Shown here piece after piece: positions 48,597-61,664 of a stretch of DNA of 64,000 nt. The translations under genes were made by a program, and so were the position numbers. The notes beneath the pieces were generated by a model that saw nothing but the letters and a program-made list of their open reading frames with translations, was not told where the DNA came from and ran no database searches. The stretch is from the NCBI GenBank assembly GCA_964304625.1, contig OZ199838.1, positions 2,790,001 through 2,854,000 on the forward strand, given 5' to 3'. Origin of the DNA: Kudoa neothunni. Lineage: Eukaryota; Cnidaria. Positions within the stretch are counted from its first letter, which is position 1. Every line of letters begins with the position of its first letter.

Positions 48597-49735
48597 TTAA
48601 TTCGATACAAAATGGAGCAGTAAAAGTGTGGACGTTAATGATATCAACATCATTATCACCCAACGTTGGTAGGAAGACAAACTTGCGGCAGCCTACCAAC
48701 ATAACAATATAAACAAGTCAATAATAAAAATGTGGAATACTTTACGGACATGACGATTTCCTTCTGTGACATAGTCGTGTGATGTGACAGCATGTTCATG
48801 GATTCGTTCAATTTGATCCGCCTACAATAAGCACATAAAACCAATAATTTGAATTTGTTGGTACTTGTTCCAATATTTTTTCAGAAAAAATTGTCTGCAA
48901 TTCTGAAATTTGATTAATTTGTTTCAGTATACTTCTAAAATTATTATTGATGGTGACATTTTTTTGTTGATAAACAAACGACACGCATAGTTATACTTGG
49001 TTTCTTGAGTGGTGTTAGTAAGTCTGTCATAAATCACCACATTTTGCTGATACTGCTGAGAGATATCATCCTGCTAATACTTGGATTTAATACATCATGG
49101 CGGATTCGAAATACCCCCAAATCAGTAACACTGCTATCCAACGATACATTCTCAGTTAAGCTTATTTTTTTGCTAACTGAAGCGACTGATTTTTTCTCAA
49201 ATGACTTAATTTCATTGGCTGTAAATAGGTAATTTGATTCTGTCAAATTATCTTAGGATAAACATTATGTGTTAGAAAATACATAGAATTTTGATTTGAT
49301 ACACTTTTCATTCGCTCAGTCTTGATATCGGTGTAAAATTGAGTGACATCTTAGCGTTACAGTTAGTTAGTTAGTTAGTCCAGTGTTATAATTAATACTG
49401 ATTTACTTTGAAGATAGTTGTTTAAAATATCGATAATTGCCTTAATCATCTGTTCCAGCTGATCACACTTCCAATCACCATGATCTACCTTCACTATAAT
49501 GCAAAATCAAGGATATACAAAAAATTAAAGATGTTAAAACCTTCATCATTCAACGAATCCACGGCACTCTTACTCATAAATATCAAATTCTCAGTCTTCT
49601 CCTCAAATTTGATCACTTCTGGAGCATTATTAGAACTCCTAAATTGGTTGGTGACGATTAACAGTTCGAATGCCATTCCAATCAAAAAAAATCTACATGT
49701 ACACTCCAGAATCCAACAACTCTTCCAATGAACTT
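48597..49735 (-). CDS. STX18: Syntaxin-18-like t-SNARE
   Basis: ER Qa-SNARE for Golgi-to-ER retrograde fusion. The SNARE motif reads INQISELQTIFSEKILEQ, then ADQIERIHEHAVTSHDYVTE and GNRHVRK, which aligns with the human syntaxin-18 segment LQEIFTEKVLQQEAEIDSIH. After a short intron comes AAASLSSYQRWVMMLISLTS followed by TLLLLHF, the C-terminal membrane anchor, and the stop at 48597. Upstream, KFEEKTENLIFMSKSAVDSL and QLEQMIKAIIDILNNYLQ match the N-terminal helical region in order. A linker exon starts LTESNYLFTANEIKSFEK. The first exon and start codon are not identified; the 5' limit given is approximate. Confidence 0.8.
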
Positions 49736-51235
49736 TTTTATTATACTTTTTAAAGTTGTTACATTATTCTTCTAATGTGAAAAATTTAATTTCTCATGAT
49801 TAATTTGATATATTAAATACTATATCATTTGCTCTTTTAAGAAAACCCCCAATTTATTGCATTTTCGCTTGTCTATAACCGCGCAATTTTCTTTATCAAC
49901 TTTATTTGATGATTGTTTTACGAGAGTTTGGAATTGGAAGGTCACATCCATGCCCAACTTTACTTAATCCGGAGTGTCGGCATATTTCGGGTAATGAGTT
50001 ATCCTTTTTTTAAAACCCTTTAAACATATTTTTGATTCAATTTCGAATGTTGTGTTTTATTATTTGAATTTTTCATGAGATTGATAGCCAATATTTAAAT
50101 AAGGAGCATTTTAAATAATGCTTGAAATTATCGGTTTAAAAATAGAAAAAAATTAATGTTGTTTAGTTATAATAAAATTATATTTGGATTTATACATTTT
50201 AAAGTATATTATTTTACATAAATGGATTATTAATTTTCGGAATTTTTGTATATGTGTAAATATTCGACACATTATAGGAATTGAATAATCCGTAAAATAT
50301 TATAGTTACAAGAACCAACATAGATTATTATTTCGATAGTAAAAATTGTTAAATTTGATTATTTCTAAGTTATTAACAATCTATATATTCTTGTCTGTCT
50401 TCTATCATATATTTTTATCCAATAACTCCATCAGGTTGAATGTTCTTTATTATTATTATTATTCTCTAAATAACTTCGTCCTAATTTCGCAATATTTTGT
50501 TTTTCGGAAATTATACCTCTAATGGGTTAAACTGAGAACCTAGATATATTATGGGATGAATATAAAAATAATTATACAATAGTTAACCGATTATTCGGAT
50601 ATTCAGACATGTAATTTTAAGGATTAATACCTATAAAGACATTAAAAAAGTCAAACTGAATATTACGAAAATATATTGCTAAATTACGTAGAATATTCAT
50701 GTATTGAATTTTGGTATATTTAATCCCGAATCTTCTATTCTATGTGAAAATTTTACGTGATCTTTTTGTGTGGCTAACCGTTTCAACCTACTTAGAACAA
50801 TTAAAGATGAATATCTATAAATTAATGATTATGATGATTTATCATGTAAAGAAGAAAAATTGAGGGGCTTTTCATTATTTTAACCTCCGACAGTTTCTAA
50901 TTTAGATCATTATTAAATAAAAAAATGAAAGCATAGGAAAGTGTACTAGAATCTTTTGAAAACGAAAAATATTATAATAGGGCATAGTCATAATTTAACA
51001 CGAAATCATTATAATGATTCAATTTAATGCGTTATAAAATTGCTGAGCTTTCTACGTTAGATATTATTAGCAAAGGAATGATTTGAGTCTGAAAGATTTG
51101 GGTGAGACATCATTTGGTTTTTTCAAAAGATTTAAATCATGGTCTAATATAGAATACATTGTTTTTTAATTATGATAAAATAGGTAATTGATACTTAGTG
51201 TTATTAGACTTGATTCAATAATATTTCTTGGTTGC
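49736..51235. other. AT-rich intergenic region
   Basis: No gene is supported. An ATT microsatellite lies near 50445-50463. Confidence 0.4.
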
Positions 51236-51243
51236 GTCTACAT

Positions 51244-51877
51244 CAGTGTTTCCCAACGTGGGGCGACCCCTCACCGGTGGAGCGTGGAAAATCCTGAGCA
51301 TTGATGTGACGTGGATAATGGTGAGATAATTTGGCAGGGTGACGCACATTGAAATAAATACTTAGATTTTTGATCTTGTTTATTTTTAAGCGAATGTTAA
51401 TATCCAAATACAATACAAAAGCACTGATTAATTTATATAAAAAATATAAAAACGTTTAACATGGTTTTTGCTCAACAGAATCAAATTGGTTTTAATTCCA
51501 ATGTTGTCACATTTTTAACCGTGAATCACTATTTTTTTAACTTATCCAAAAACAATACTGATTAATTTTTAATATTAATTATTTAATTTCGGTTTATGAG
51601 CCCCAAATACAGAAAAATTTTGTCTGATGGGAGTTGGATTAACACAAGTTTCACTTAAAGCGGTTTTTGATTGAATGAGGATGTATAAATGTTAATTTTT
51701 AAGGTCCAACTATAAATTAAATTAGATCTGATCAAATCCATTTTAATTTTAATTCTAATGAAAAAGAAATATATATATTAGTCCTTTTCTAATTCTAATG
51801 TGGCATGAAGCTTGATTAAAAATTATAAGCAGTTTAAGTTAAAAATCAATACATTTGAAAAAGGTTGGGAAACACTG
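51244..51877 (+). mobile_element. hAT-type MITE, copy B
   Basis: Perfect 8-bp target duplication GTCTACAT (51236-51243 and 51878-51885). The ends CAGTGTTTCCCAACG and, inverted, CAGTGTTTCCCAACC are exact over 14 bp. No open frame is present. It shares internal sequence with copy A at 24517 in opposite orientation. The sharp duplication suggests a fairly recent insertion, possibly into the edge of the pogo relic that follows. Confidence 0.92.
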
Positions 51878-51939
51878 GTCTACATTATTGATAAAATGGT
51901 AATATAGTTTCAGAGGAAATTAGGAAATCCACGTTCGTA

Positions 51940-52570
51940 TCTTTATAAATGGTATTTTTAAGACATAATTGTCGCTTCTATAGAGAAATATAGCATTTAG
52001 AATAGAAAGTTCAAAAACGAGAATAACTCTTCTTTTGAATGCTTCGGCGTCGAATGAAAAACTCGACCGCTTAGTTATTGATAATTACGGTAAACCTAGA
52101 TGTTTCAAAAATGTCAAAATTCTTACTGTTACCTATTAATTTAATAAAACAGCATATACGACTAGCCATATTTTCAAAGGATACATCATTAGTTTAAGTA
52201 AAAAAGATAGAAAGCTAAAAGTTTTTTATTTGTAAGCAATGCAATGATACATCTCATTTGAAAATGGATCCAACCAATATAAGAATGGATTCTCTTTCTC
52301 AGAATACGGCAAGTATATTGCAACCATTGAGTCAGGGAATCATTCATTTTCCAAAGTAATCCAGCTTATATAAGAGCCATGATAAAAATATTGATGGTTT
52401 TTGTTGAAGAAGACAACTACTAGATTTCTCTGATATTTGTTTTTTTTCAAAAGAAGTGTGTAATTTTGTTATTGGAATAAATGTTTAAATAAATCAAGTT
52501 TACGTCATCTTCCGGTGATGCAATAGGTATTTCTCCAAAGAAAGAAAATACAGAAATCACAAAAAAATTA
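51940..52570 (+). pseudogene. Decayed pogo/Tigger (Jerky-like) transposase
   Basis: Plus-strand pieces match the DDE_1 transposase in order: RITLLLNASASNEKLDRLVI then GKPRCFKNVK; FNKTAYTTSHIFKGYI and SLSKKDRKLKVF; NTASILQPLSQGIIHF (the NTTSxxQPMDQGVI motif); IRAMIKILMVFVEED; and DAIGISPKKEN. Stops and frame changes are numerous, so the copy is dead. No termini were identified. Confidence 0.75.
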
Positions 52571-52899
52571 TATGGATACCAAAAAATTTTCCATAATCTC
52601 ATTTTAACCAATTAATGAATTTACAACCGACGTAAAAGTCATTAAATTAAATGAGAATCAATTTGAAGATGAGATACAAACTCATAAACAAGTAAGCGAA
52701 AATGTTTCTCAAAACGAGGAGGTTAAAGCTAGTTAGTAAATTAAATTAATTCTAAAAAAATAATAATAGTGAAAATTATAACTCAGTTTCAATGTTGGAA
52801 GACACTATTTCCAATAGTTTTTTCAAAAATTTTTTTGTTCGCGGTCTGGAGATAATATATTACTTACAAATGGTTAGTTAAAACGATTTAAAAAATTAA

Positions 52900-55182
52900 C
52901 CCTCTAACGATCCAAAAATCGATACCCCATACCCCCCACTAAGGTTTTTGGGGTGTAATTAACCCCACATTTTTATTTGTCGATTATATGCAAAAAATTC
53001 CAAAAATGTTATTTGCAAACTATAACGAAAATCTATTGGGGGAACCCCTATAAATACATAACGATATATGCGCATTAATCCCATTCTAATCCGATTTATT
53101 AAACTTATACGCATCATTCGTATATATTCGTTAGTTGAGATATAACATTAATTTGTTGTTCTAAGAGAATTAGTCAACTTTGTATGAATCGCAAGAGAAA
53201 AAAAATATATTTAATGATAGTAAACATTATTTTTCACATTTAAAACAAGTGTTAGATGAATGATGCGAGCAGTAATATTTGAAACAAGATTTGCACCATT
53301 GCGATGTTTTACGATCTTTTTTTCTCTCGCAATATTCACATCTACATTGTTTCAGACTGCTGGGAGGTGCTTTTTTCGGGAAACGATCACTTTTTGGTAC
53401 ATTCTTTATGATTTTGGTTGGCATATTTCTAGAGAGAAGAGGATCGTAAAGACATTGAGCAATTTCTTTCAGAAATGCACGTCTGTTCTTCTTTGAATCA
53501 TTGAAAATATCTTTATATAACGCAAACGCATTAACTAAGGACAGGTCAACCATATTAAAAAACACTGTCATAGGCCATCTCCTCGTAAACCTGCGAACTG
53601 AAACAGATGCAAGCATTCTATCAATGTTATCAACGCCGCCTTTAGTTTGGTTGTAATTCAGTATTACGTTGGGTTTGAATTTAAGCTTTTCATACGATAC
53701 AGAGTCGTCCGTAGTGCCACTTGTCAAAAGAATGACAGCCTTCGATTTTTTACATACATATGACACCATCATGCAATTTTTGTAAAATACAAAGTGGCTA
53801 CTATAGATATGCTTTCTCGGAGAAGGAAGTAGACAGCTTGGGATTTCCTTTTTATTTTTTCTCAGCGTTCCCAAGAAAGTAAGATTTTTATCCATCAATT
53901 TTTCGACGAGCGAAAATGATGAAAAAAAATTGTCAGCCACCACGTTTCGGCCAGAATAAAAAAGAGGGTATTGACAAAGAGAGAACTACGCTTTCACCAA
54001 GGTTACATTGTCTCGTATTGTCGGAATTGTTCTTCCCCAAATAGATACTGATATTCAAGACATAGTTCGAGATCGGATCTGCCAACATGAAAAATTTCAA
54101 GCCATATTTTGCCGGTTTCATTGGCATATATTGTTTGAACGGACATCTTCCCCGAAATGACACTAGTTGTTCATCGACCGTTACATCTTGGTTGGGAGAA
54201 AAGCACCTGTGCAATATAGTTACCCCACTTATCCCATATCTCACGTATGGGGCAAAATTTGTCCGTTTCTTTCCGCTGAATCCTTGTTTCAAAATCATCA
54301 AAATGGATTGATCGATTAATTTGTTTGAAACAACGAAGTGAAAAAAGCCTCCTGTATATTTCTTTGCCTTCCTTGACACTGAAAAGTTCACATAAAGGCT
54401 CTTGCCGATCCTTATGCGTTCCCATCAGTATAAGGAGACCCAAGTAACCTTTAAATTCAACAGTGTCTACGTCAAACCATTCTTCTTTGAAATGTTTTGT
54501 GCCAAACGCGTTGGTGTATTTTATTATTGTTGAGCATATCTCATCATTGAAAAATAGCGAAAAAACAGTCGACAATTGTTTTTATCCTCAAAAATGCATA
54601 TGACGTAGGACCAGGAGCAGATTCCATAATGTTTGCGGAAATGGTTTTTTTCGCAGGTGGCTTTTTATCGCTCCATGAGATACCGCTTTTACTTATTAAA
54701 GTATTAGCATGGTCTATATCCTCTCCAATACTCTCTTCACTGGTTTCAAAATCTTCGATAATAAAATCGTCATATTCGCTACCATATGAACCACATTCAT
54801 CACTGAAGTCGCTGAAACCACTCATGATAAATGCTCAACACCTGTTCGCGCGTGCGCACTCAACAAACTTCAATTTCAATCATGATTTTTGTAGTCATCT
54901 ATCCGTTTAAAACAACCTAAACTTTTAATTTGTGCTCAAAATAATATACTTGTTCTTTTAAACAAAAAATCTGGGGTTAAATACACCCCAAAAACCTTAG
55001 AAGATAATCTTCCGATAAAAATGTATATATTCAATAAATTTTTAATTTTCATATTTCATCTTATATTATAGGCGTTTTTATAGGAATAACGTGAGTTATC
55101 AGTTGTTCAGTTATTTTCAAAGAGAGATATGCTTATTTTAAAGTGGCTTTGGGGTGTAATACACCCCAAAAACCTTAGAGGG
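52900..55182 (-). mobile_element. Near-complete piggyBac transposon (2.28 kb)
   Basis: Flanked by TTAA at 52896-52899 and 55183-55186. The ends are CCCTCTAA and (inverted) CCCTCTAAGGTTTTTGGGGT. Subterminal copies of CTAAGGTTTTTGGGGTGT occur inside the left end (about 52940) and, inverted, inside the right end (about 54971-55000), each next to a palindrome of the form GGGGT-AT-rich-ACCCC. One transposase gene fills the interior on the minus strand. Apart from three homopolymer frame changes the element looks whole and may be recent. Confidence 0.92.
53227..54825 (-). CDS. piggyBac transposase
   Basis: DDD/DDE transposase for TTAA-specific cut-and-paste. The start at 54825 (MSGFSDFSDECGSYGSEYDD) opens an acidic N-terminus. 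The core follows: FKGYLGLLILMGTHKD, ILHRCFSPNQDVTVDEQLVS (first Asp), FRGRCPFKQYMPMKPAKYG, GRNVVADNFFSS (second Asp), NYNQTKGGVDNIDRM (third Asp). The C-terminal Cys-rich domain ends CRCEYCERKK, WCKSCFKYYCSHHS and CFKCEK, with the stop at 53227. The frame changes three times: in a T6 run near 54560, a GGGG run near 54220 and a T6 run near 53965. In each case one base fewer in the run joins the frames exactly where family similarity continues. The span would be 1599 bp, a usual piggyBac length. Confidence 0.9.
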
Positions 55183-55346
55183 TTAAAATGCTCAAAATAA
55201 TTTTTATCACCATTCCGATATGTTATCTAATGAAGGATATTTCTCGTGATTAATATTATGAAAAAGTTATAAACCAATTTTAAACAACACTTATTTAACT
55301 ATAATTATACACGTTAATGTTTTCCGCGAAAATCCGAAATTGGTTA

Positions 55347-56291
55347 CAGTAGGTGACCGATAATTCGTAACTTACTTTACAATTTTATCCATCCGGCTAA
55401 ATTTATCAAATAACATTTATTATGAGTTCATAATTGAATATAAGAGTTATTTTTATTTCGTGAAATGAAAAGTTTTAAAATTGTGTATAACCGATAATTC
55501 GTAATTATTTCTAAATGGCCCCCCAAAAAGAATTCAGAAACTCAGAATGCTTCAAGAGAAATATATAATTAAACATTATGATAGTTTTCCGACCGTAAAT
55601 AGAAAGGCGGGAATTATTAAACATTTAAAAATAGGTTCAACATAAAAAAAGTCAGTTTCCGTAGAAAAGCTAGCACGGTACCCATAGGAATTATTGTAGA
55701 TTGGAATACTCAACTTCTTAGAATTCTTGAAAATTATAAGGAGGATCCAATATATAGTGTCGATGAGACCGCGCAGTTCTATCAATTAACGCCTTGTAAC
55801 TGATTCCAAAACATGGTTATTTTTGTTTGGAATAAATTTTTTTTACATACATCAGATTAAACCTAAAAATTCTTATAATATTATTTCTATTATAACAATT
55901 ATTTATTGCGCGCCAAAGGAATGCTTTATTATTTTTTCGGTTTGAATTAAATGACGCAATACTTCTAAATTAATGATCCTAAATCTTCTCCTAAAGATGC
56001 TCTAATGTTTTTCGAAAATTCGAAAATATTGTTCAAAGGTGCTGGTTATTCTGTAGGTGAATTGGTAGAACTAGAGTCATATGTGTATGAGTATGAGTAT
56101 ATTGAAAAACTCAAATACAATAAAAAATAACAGATTATTTCATAAAGTCTTAAAAATTAAATAAAAAATGTAAATTTTTCATTGGTCTATTATCGCGCGC
56201 TCACGCAGCTTTTACGAATTAAGTGTCAGTGACGCCTGATTCGTAATTTTCCCGAGTCCCCAGGGGATCGCGAATTAATGGTCACCAACTG
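55347..56291 (+). mobile_element. pogo-type element with transposase remnant (0.95 kb)
   Basis: Flanked by TA. The ends are CAGTAGGTGACCGATAATTC and (inverted) CAGTTGGTGACCATTAATTC. The plus strand keeps parts of a DDE_1 transposase: GIIVDWNTQLLRILENYKED then IYSVDETAQFYQLTPCN (DET motif), and near 56010 DALMFFENSKILFKGAGYSV. Much of the core is missing, so it cannot be autonomous. Confidence 0.8.
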
Positions 56292-56293
56292 TA

Positions 56294-56613
56294 TCATAAA
56301 ATACGAAATTGATCGTCACGATATACGAAAATGGATGAAAAAACCCGGTAAGTACAGAAATCTGTTGTATAAAATTACCCGACTTCATCTCATAGTTGGA
56401 TTATTTATTTAAAAAAATACAAATAATCTTTATCTTTTAACTGACCGGACGATTAAAGTATTCAACGCATATTTTAATCATAATATCGTTGTTTTGACGA
56501 CAGTATTATTCGATATAAACGATAATATCCTGGTGCTCTTCACTTTCTCTTTGAGTGGACTTTATTTTCATTTAGAAATCATAAGATCTCACAACTCGTG
56601 TAGTGTAAGTGTA
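56294..56613. other. AT-rich spacer between two elements
   Basis: No gene or repeat is recognised in about 320 bp. Confidence 0.4.
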
Positions 56614-56617
56614 TTAA

Positions 56618-56866
56618 CCCTTAAAGGCTAACCATTGGATTCGCGCGTCCACCTCCCTATTATTTTGTTGTAAAACCTGTTATAATTTGTGTAATTTCGC
56701 CAAACCATTAACTTATTTTATTATGTCGGTCGGTAGATAATGCTTTTTTAAAAATGTAGATGAAATTCTCACGAATATACACAAAATATAACATGCATAA
56801 CAACAAAATTTATAAACAGAATAATATAAAGATGGGCGCATGGAACTGACGGTTATCCTTTAAGGG
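56618..56866. mobile_element. 249-bp TTAA MITE
   Basis: Left flank TTAA (56614-56617), right flank TTGA (56867-56870). The ends are CCCTTAAAGGCTAACC and (inverted) CCCTTAAAGGATAACC; similarity goes on weakly into the CGCG-containing part. The size, TTAA target and CCCTT end place it with piggyBac-type MITEs. It is a different family from the CCCTCTAA elements. Confidence 0.75.
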
Positions 56867-58649
56867 TTGATCGTTTTCATAAACCCCTGGAAGAACCAAT
56901 TAATCTAAAAGTTATTTTACAGTTTTATACGTAGTTTAAATGAGTAAATTTCATTTTAAATTCATATGACAAATTATGAACACTCATATCTCGAATTAAA
57001 AATGGAAAGTAAACAATTTTTCCAATGAGATTAATCTCCTGTTTGAAAAACACGTGATTGTTTACACGGTCGTTCTAGTCTACGCAGGCAAAAACGCTAT
57101 AGAACGTCTTAACTGTGTTCTAAATGTAGAAAAATAGTTATAACGTTATAGTTGAATATTGTAGTTGAAAGTTCAATGTAACCACATTTTCGCTGAACCT
57201 TTTAGTATAGACGTGCAGTGGTAATCTCATTATCATCAGCTCTAATCTGTTTATAGAAAGTGGACACCACCAATTCACCATTTTGTAGGCAATCAAATAA
57301 CCCTGTTGTATTTTTTTAGTTAATGTTGTATTTTTTAAAGTACAAAAATAATCTTAAATACCAAAGAAAGTCTCTATATAAGGAGGACATTTGTGCACAC
57401 ACGAACACTACAACCTTGTATGTATAGATATATTCGCTATATATATATATATATAAAGCCAAGTTGTCCGTGTCAGTCAGTACGCACGTGCAACAAATTA
57501 TTTTCCTTATAGAGAGACATTTGTGCACATTTTTAAAAATCACAATGTTTCCAACAAATGTTTAAAAATAGTGAGTTTGTCGATTCAAAGTTTGTTAAGC
57601 TGATTACTCGATTACAACAATAGGATTAACACCGGCTTATGCAATAGTGAAGCTCGGTTGAAGTTAACAAAACGATGCTATTCATCGTTATGTATAGGAT
57701 TTGTGTGCTTGTTTTGGTGTTTTCACAAATACACTCCTTATAATATCTGGAGTTTAGTTTTAACGTATTTGACTTGATAAGCATATTTTGAAAGTTCTAT
57801 TAATGGTTTTAAATATGAAAAAAGGTTCATTTTTGCATCATTAGTAGCGATTTTATAGAGAATGCTATAATCGGATAGGTTGAAGCATTATACTTTATAA
57901 ATTATAATGCAAGCCAAGCGTTGGGCCCCTGGGTTTCATTGGAATCGTCCGCTATGTTGAATTTTAAATGTTTAAATTCAATGCAGATGGTTGCACTTTA
58001 CTTCATCTAACTATTTTAATTATTTATATTTTATATTTGCGTGATTTAGAACTGTTTATGAGAAATAGCGCATTAATATTTATGTCGGGCCAAGGGATAA
58101 TAATTTGAATAATTTGAGTAATAATAAAATCAATTATCTTAGATTTTCGTCTACCTCTGTATCTTTTATACCTCCCCAACAAACATAGAAAAAACTTACT
58201 GAGTCGGACCAGAATTCGACTTTGAGAAATTCCCGACCGAAAAAATACCGTTTTAGGTAACACTTTAAGCCTTTTAACCCGAAAAAAATTAAAATTGAGA
58301 AAAAATATTTTCCATTATATATCAAATCTAGATATAAACTTAGGAAGGAATACATTGTCTTTTATTTAAAAAGTGTTATAAATAGTTACATGATATCATA
58401 TGGCATCATTGGGGTCAAGGTAATTTAAATAATTCGGGAATGCATTAAAAATATGACGACGCTGACCTTAAGTTATTTAGCGTTGACGCCCGGTCATGAA
58501 ATTGTTAATCGAACGAACGTCGAGTTAAGCACATCCCTACACAGAAATGATCATTTTTTAAATTTCAAAATCCAAATCGTTAATTATGATGAATTAATTT
58601 TTTAAAATTTTACTGCTTCTATAGTTAAACTTGAAACATTAGTGTATTT

Positions 58650-58713
58650 TTTGAGTGTAATTGAGGATCATATTGCAAAGTAATCCCAAGCAACGCTGGG
58701 CTTACTTTGCTAG

Positions 58714-58716
<3 letters not shown>
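58650..58716 (-). repeat. ACTAGC repeat fragment
   Basis: Read on the minus strand it gives ACTAGCAAAGTAAGCCCAGC followed by GTTGCTTGGG, the same core as at 23338. It abuts a TA microsatellite at its ACTAGC end. Confidence 0.5.
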
Positions 58717-58770
<54 letters not shown>

Positions 58771-58780
58771 GTATATATAC
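58711..58780. repeat. Compound TA / ATAC microsatellite
   Basis: About 14 TA units are followed by six ATAC-type units and a further TA tract. Confidence 0.9.
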
Positions 58781-59477
58781 ATAAAGGATAAATTATGCCT
58801 TGTATACGCACGCAAGCGCGAAAAGAGATTCCAGTTAATGGCATATTTGTTTACAATTGAAACTATGAATACAATTCCTCGAATTGTTTAAGAGTGGTCG
58901 GAATGCGACTACAAAAAAACTAATTATTAAATATCAATTAATGCAACAATTTTAAAATAACCAATTGATTCTTAATCGGGATATCAATAGAAAGTAATCC
59001 CATATTTCATAATCCCCGATAAATATTAGACTTCCCGGATTTGAACTCTGCATGTATTTTAACAGGTATTAAATTTTGAATAAACACCAAAATCCTTGTG
59101 AACATGGTTAATAATCCACAGCCTAAGTGTGCTAAATCTAAATCGTTACAAAATAATCATAGTCATAGAACTAATATAATGTGAATGAAATGTGTATTAA
59201 AATCGCCAGTGTGATAGTTGTAGAGAGTTGATTAGGAGTGTGAACAATAAATATTTGAAGTGGTCTCTCAAAAAACGTGTTGATAATTAATTCCGGCTAA
59301 ATCAGACAAATGTAGATCAACACTTAGTAGACACGCAAAAAATCATCCTGTTAGAAAAAATAACACTACGCATGAGGGTTTCAGATAGAACTTCAAACGA
59401 TATTTAACGGAAAAACTTCAACAATTTCAAACATGAACAGCGTTTAAAAGTGATGATGGGAGGGAGAGTTGGCGCGA

Positions 59478-60445
<968 letters not shown>

Positions 60446-61142
60446 ATGTCTGGTATATATGAACCTAGTCGTGGCGGTGTACGCGGAGGAAGAGATCAAT
60501 TCAAATGGGATGATGTGAAAAAAGATAAAGACAGAGAAAACTATCTCGGCCACTCTTTTAAAGCGCCCCTTCCATCTCAGGAACGCTATCAATTTGATTG
60601 GTATTACATTTAAGCACTGCTTTCTACTTTTGATTTTCTAATGCTCCTATTTCCAGGTATACCAAAAATAGAACAGCTATAATCGGAAAAAATGTAATGA
60701 CTTGCACAATTATTCAAATGGGTTTTTGTGACATTCTACATTTTAGGAGGAAAAAGAAATAATCAAAGATATTGAATCAAAGGCGATGGCCGCTGCACTG
60801 TTATTATTTGATTTTGTTTGATGTGGTTGATCTTTTCAAACCTGTAGTGGTTCATCATATGCTCTGATATCCGCTCAAACTCCAAAAGTCCAACCTTCCA
60901 CTATCAATGTGAAACCCTATTAAAATTTTCTTTATTCAACTTCATATTTCATGTAGCGTATGGTATATACCCCCGCGGATGAGGAAGTATCTCATAAAAG
61001 TGAACGTACCTCAAAGTCTCATTCCAAAACAAAATCCGATCGTCATCGACACAATAAACATAACAACGAAAAGCATAAAAGTGTTGAAAGGGAATCAACT
61101 AAGCATAAAACAAAAAAGGCGTCTAAAAAATCGAAAAAATAA
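60446..61142 (+). CDS. MMTAG2: MMTAG2 (C1orf35-like) basic protein
   Basis: Homologue of 'multiple myeloma tumor-associated protein 2', a nuclear basic protein of unclear function. The conserved N-terminus reads YEPSRGGVRGGRDQFKWDDV, then KKDKDRENYLGHSFKAP, matching human SRGGVRGGQDQFNWEDVK and RENYLGNS. Later exons give W-YTKNRTAIIGKN, then EEKEIIKDIESKAMAAAL (human EAEREALLAALG region), GSSYALISAQTPKVQPS and a Lys/Ser/His-rich tail ending HKTKKASKKSKK at 61142. Introns are short; the junctions after AAAL and before the tail are approximate. It diverges from ARF1. Confidence 0.85.
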
Positions 61143-61664
61143 TTTTTATTTCAATTTTTTTAGTATTGTAATATTTCGTATTTTGACAGTTTCCCTGTGT
61201 GTGCAGTATTAGTAATTGTTAGCGTCTGCAGTAATACACATATACGTGCCATTACACATAATATAAAATCTGCCCTAATAGTAATAGAGTAATATTTCGA
61301 GAAAAGTTAGCGATTAATTTTAAATTTGTCGTTGATGGGTGTTAATTTAATCTTCTGACTTAAATCCAATCTATCATCATTCGGATTTATTGTATTCGGA
61401 TTGTTCGTGCTATTCGTACAAAATTGCTACTTATGTTGTTTACTCTCTTTTTGATTAGCAACACATCGTTTACACCAACAACGCGATATTATAATCTGAA
61501 AGGATTACACGATAAAAATAAAAAATATGGAAAGTAATTCCTTCAATCATTTCGATTAAAATAGTTTTTTATATTTTTCAAACAATGATTATTTTTATAC
61601 ACGGAGAGGGAGTTAAATAAATAATTCATTATTATTCCGATGTAAATAACAAATTACGGCACTA
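61143..61664. other. AT-rich spacer
   Basis: MMTAG2 3' flank; no gene is recognised. Confidence 0.4.

Larger units (their letters stand above)
56871..59477. other. Long AT-rich intergenic region
   Basis: No gene is supported. It includes a TA microsatellite near 57432-57455, a 14-bp direct repeat (GACATTTGTGCACA near 57386 and 57514), an inverted ACTAGC-repeat fragment at about 58650-58716 and the microsatellite at 58711-58780. Confidence 0.4.

Noticed and set aside
48656-48844. Separate small gene of 62 codons
   Set aside because: It is an alternative frame over the syntaxin-18 SNARE motif and its intron.
53260-53496. Plus-strand frame inside the piggyBac transposase
   Set aside because: Shadow of the transposase on the other strand.
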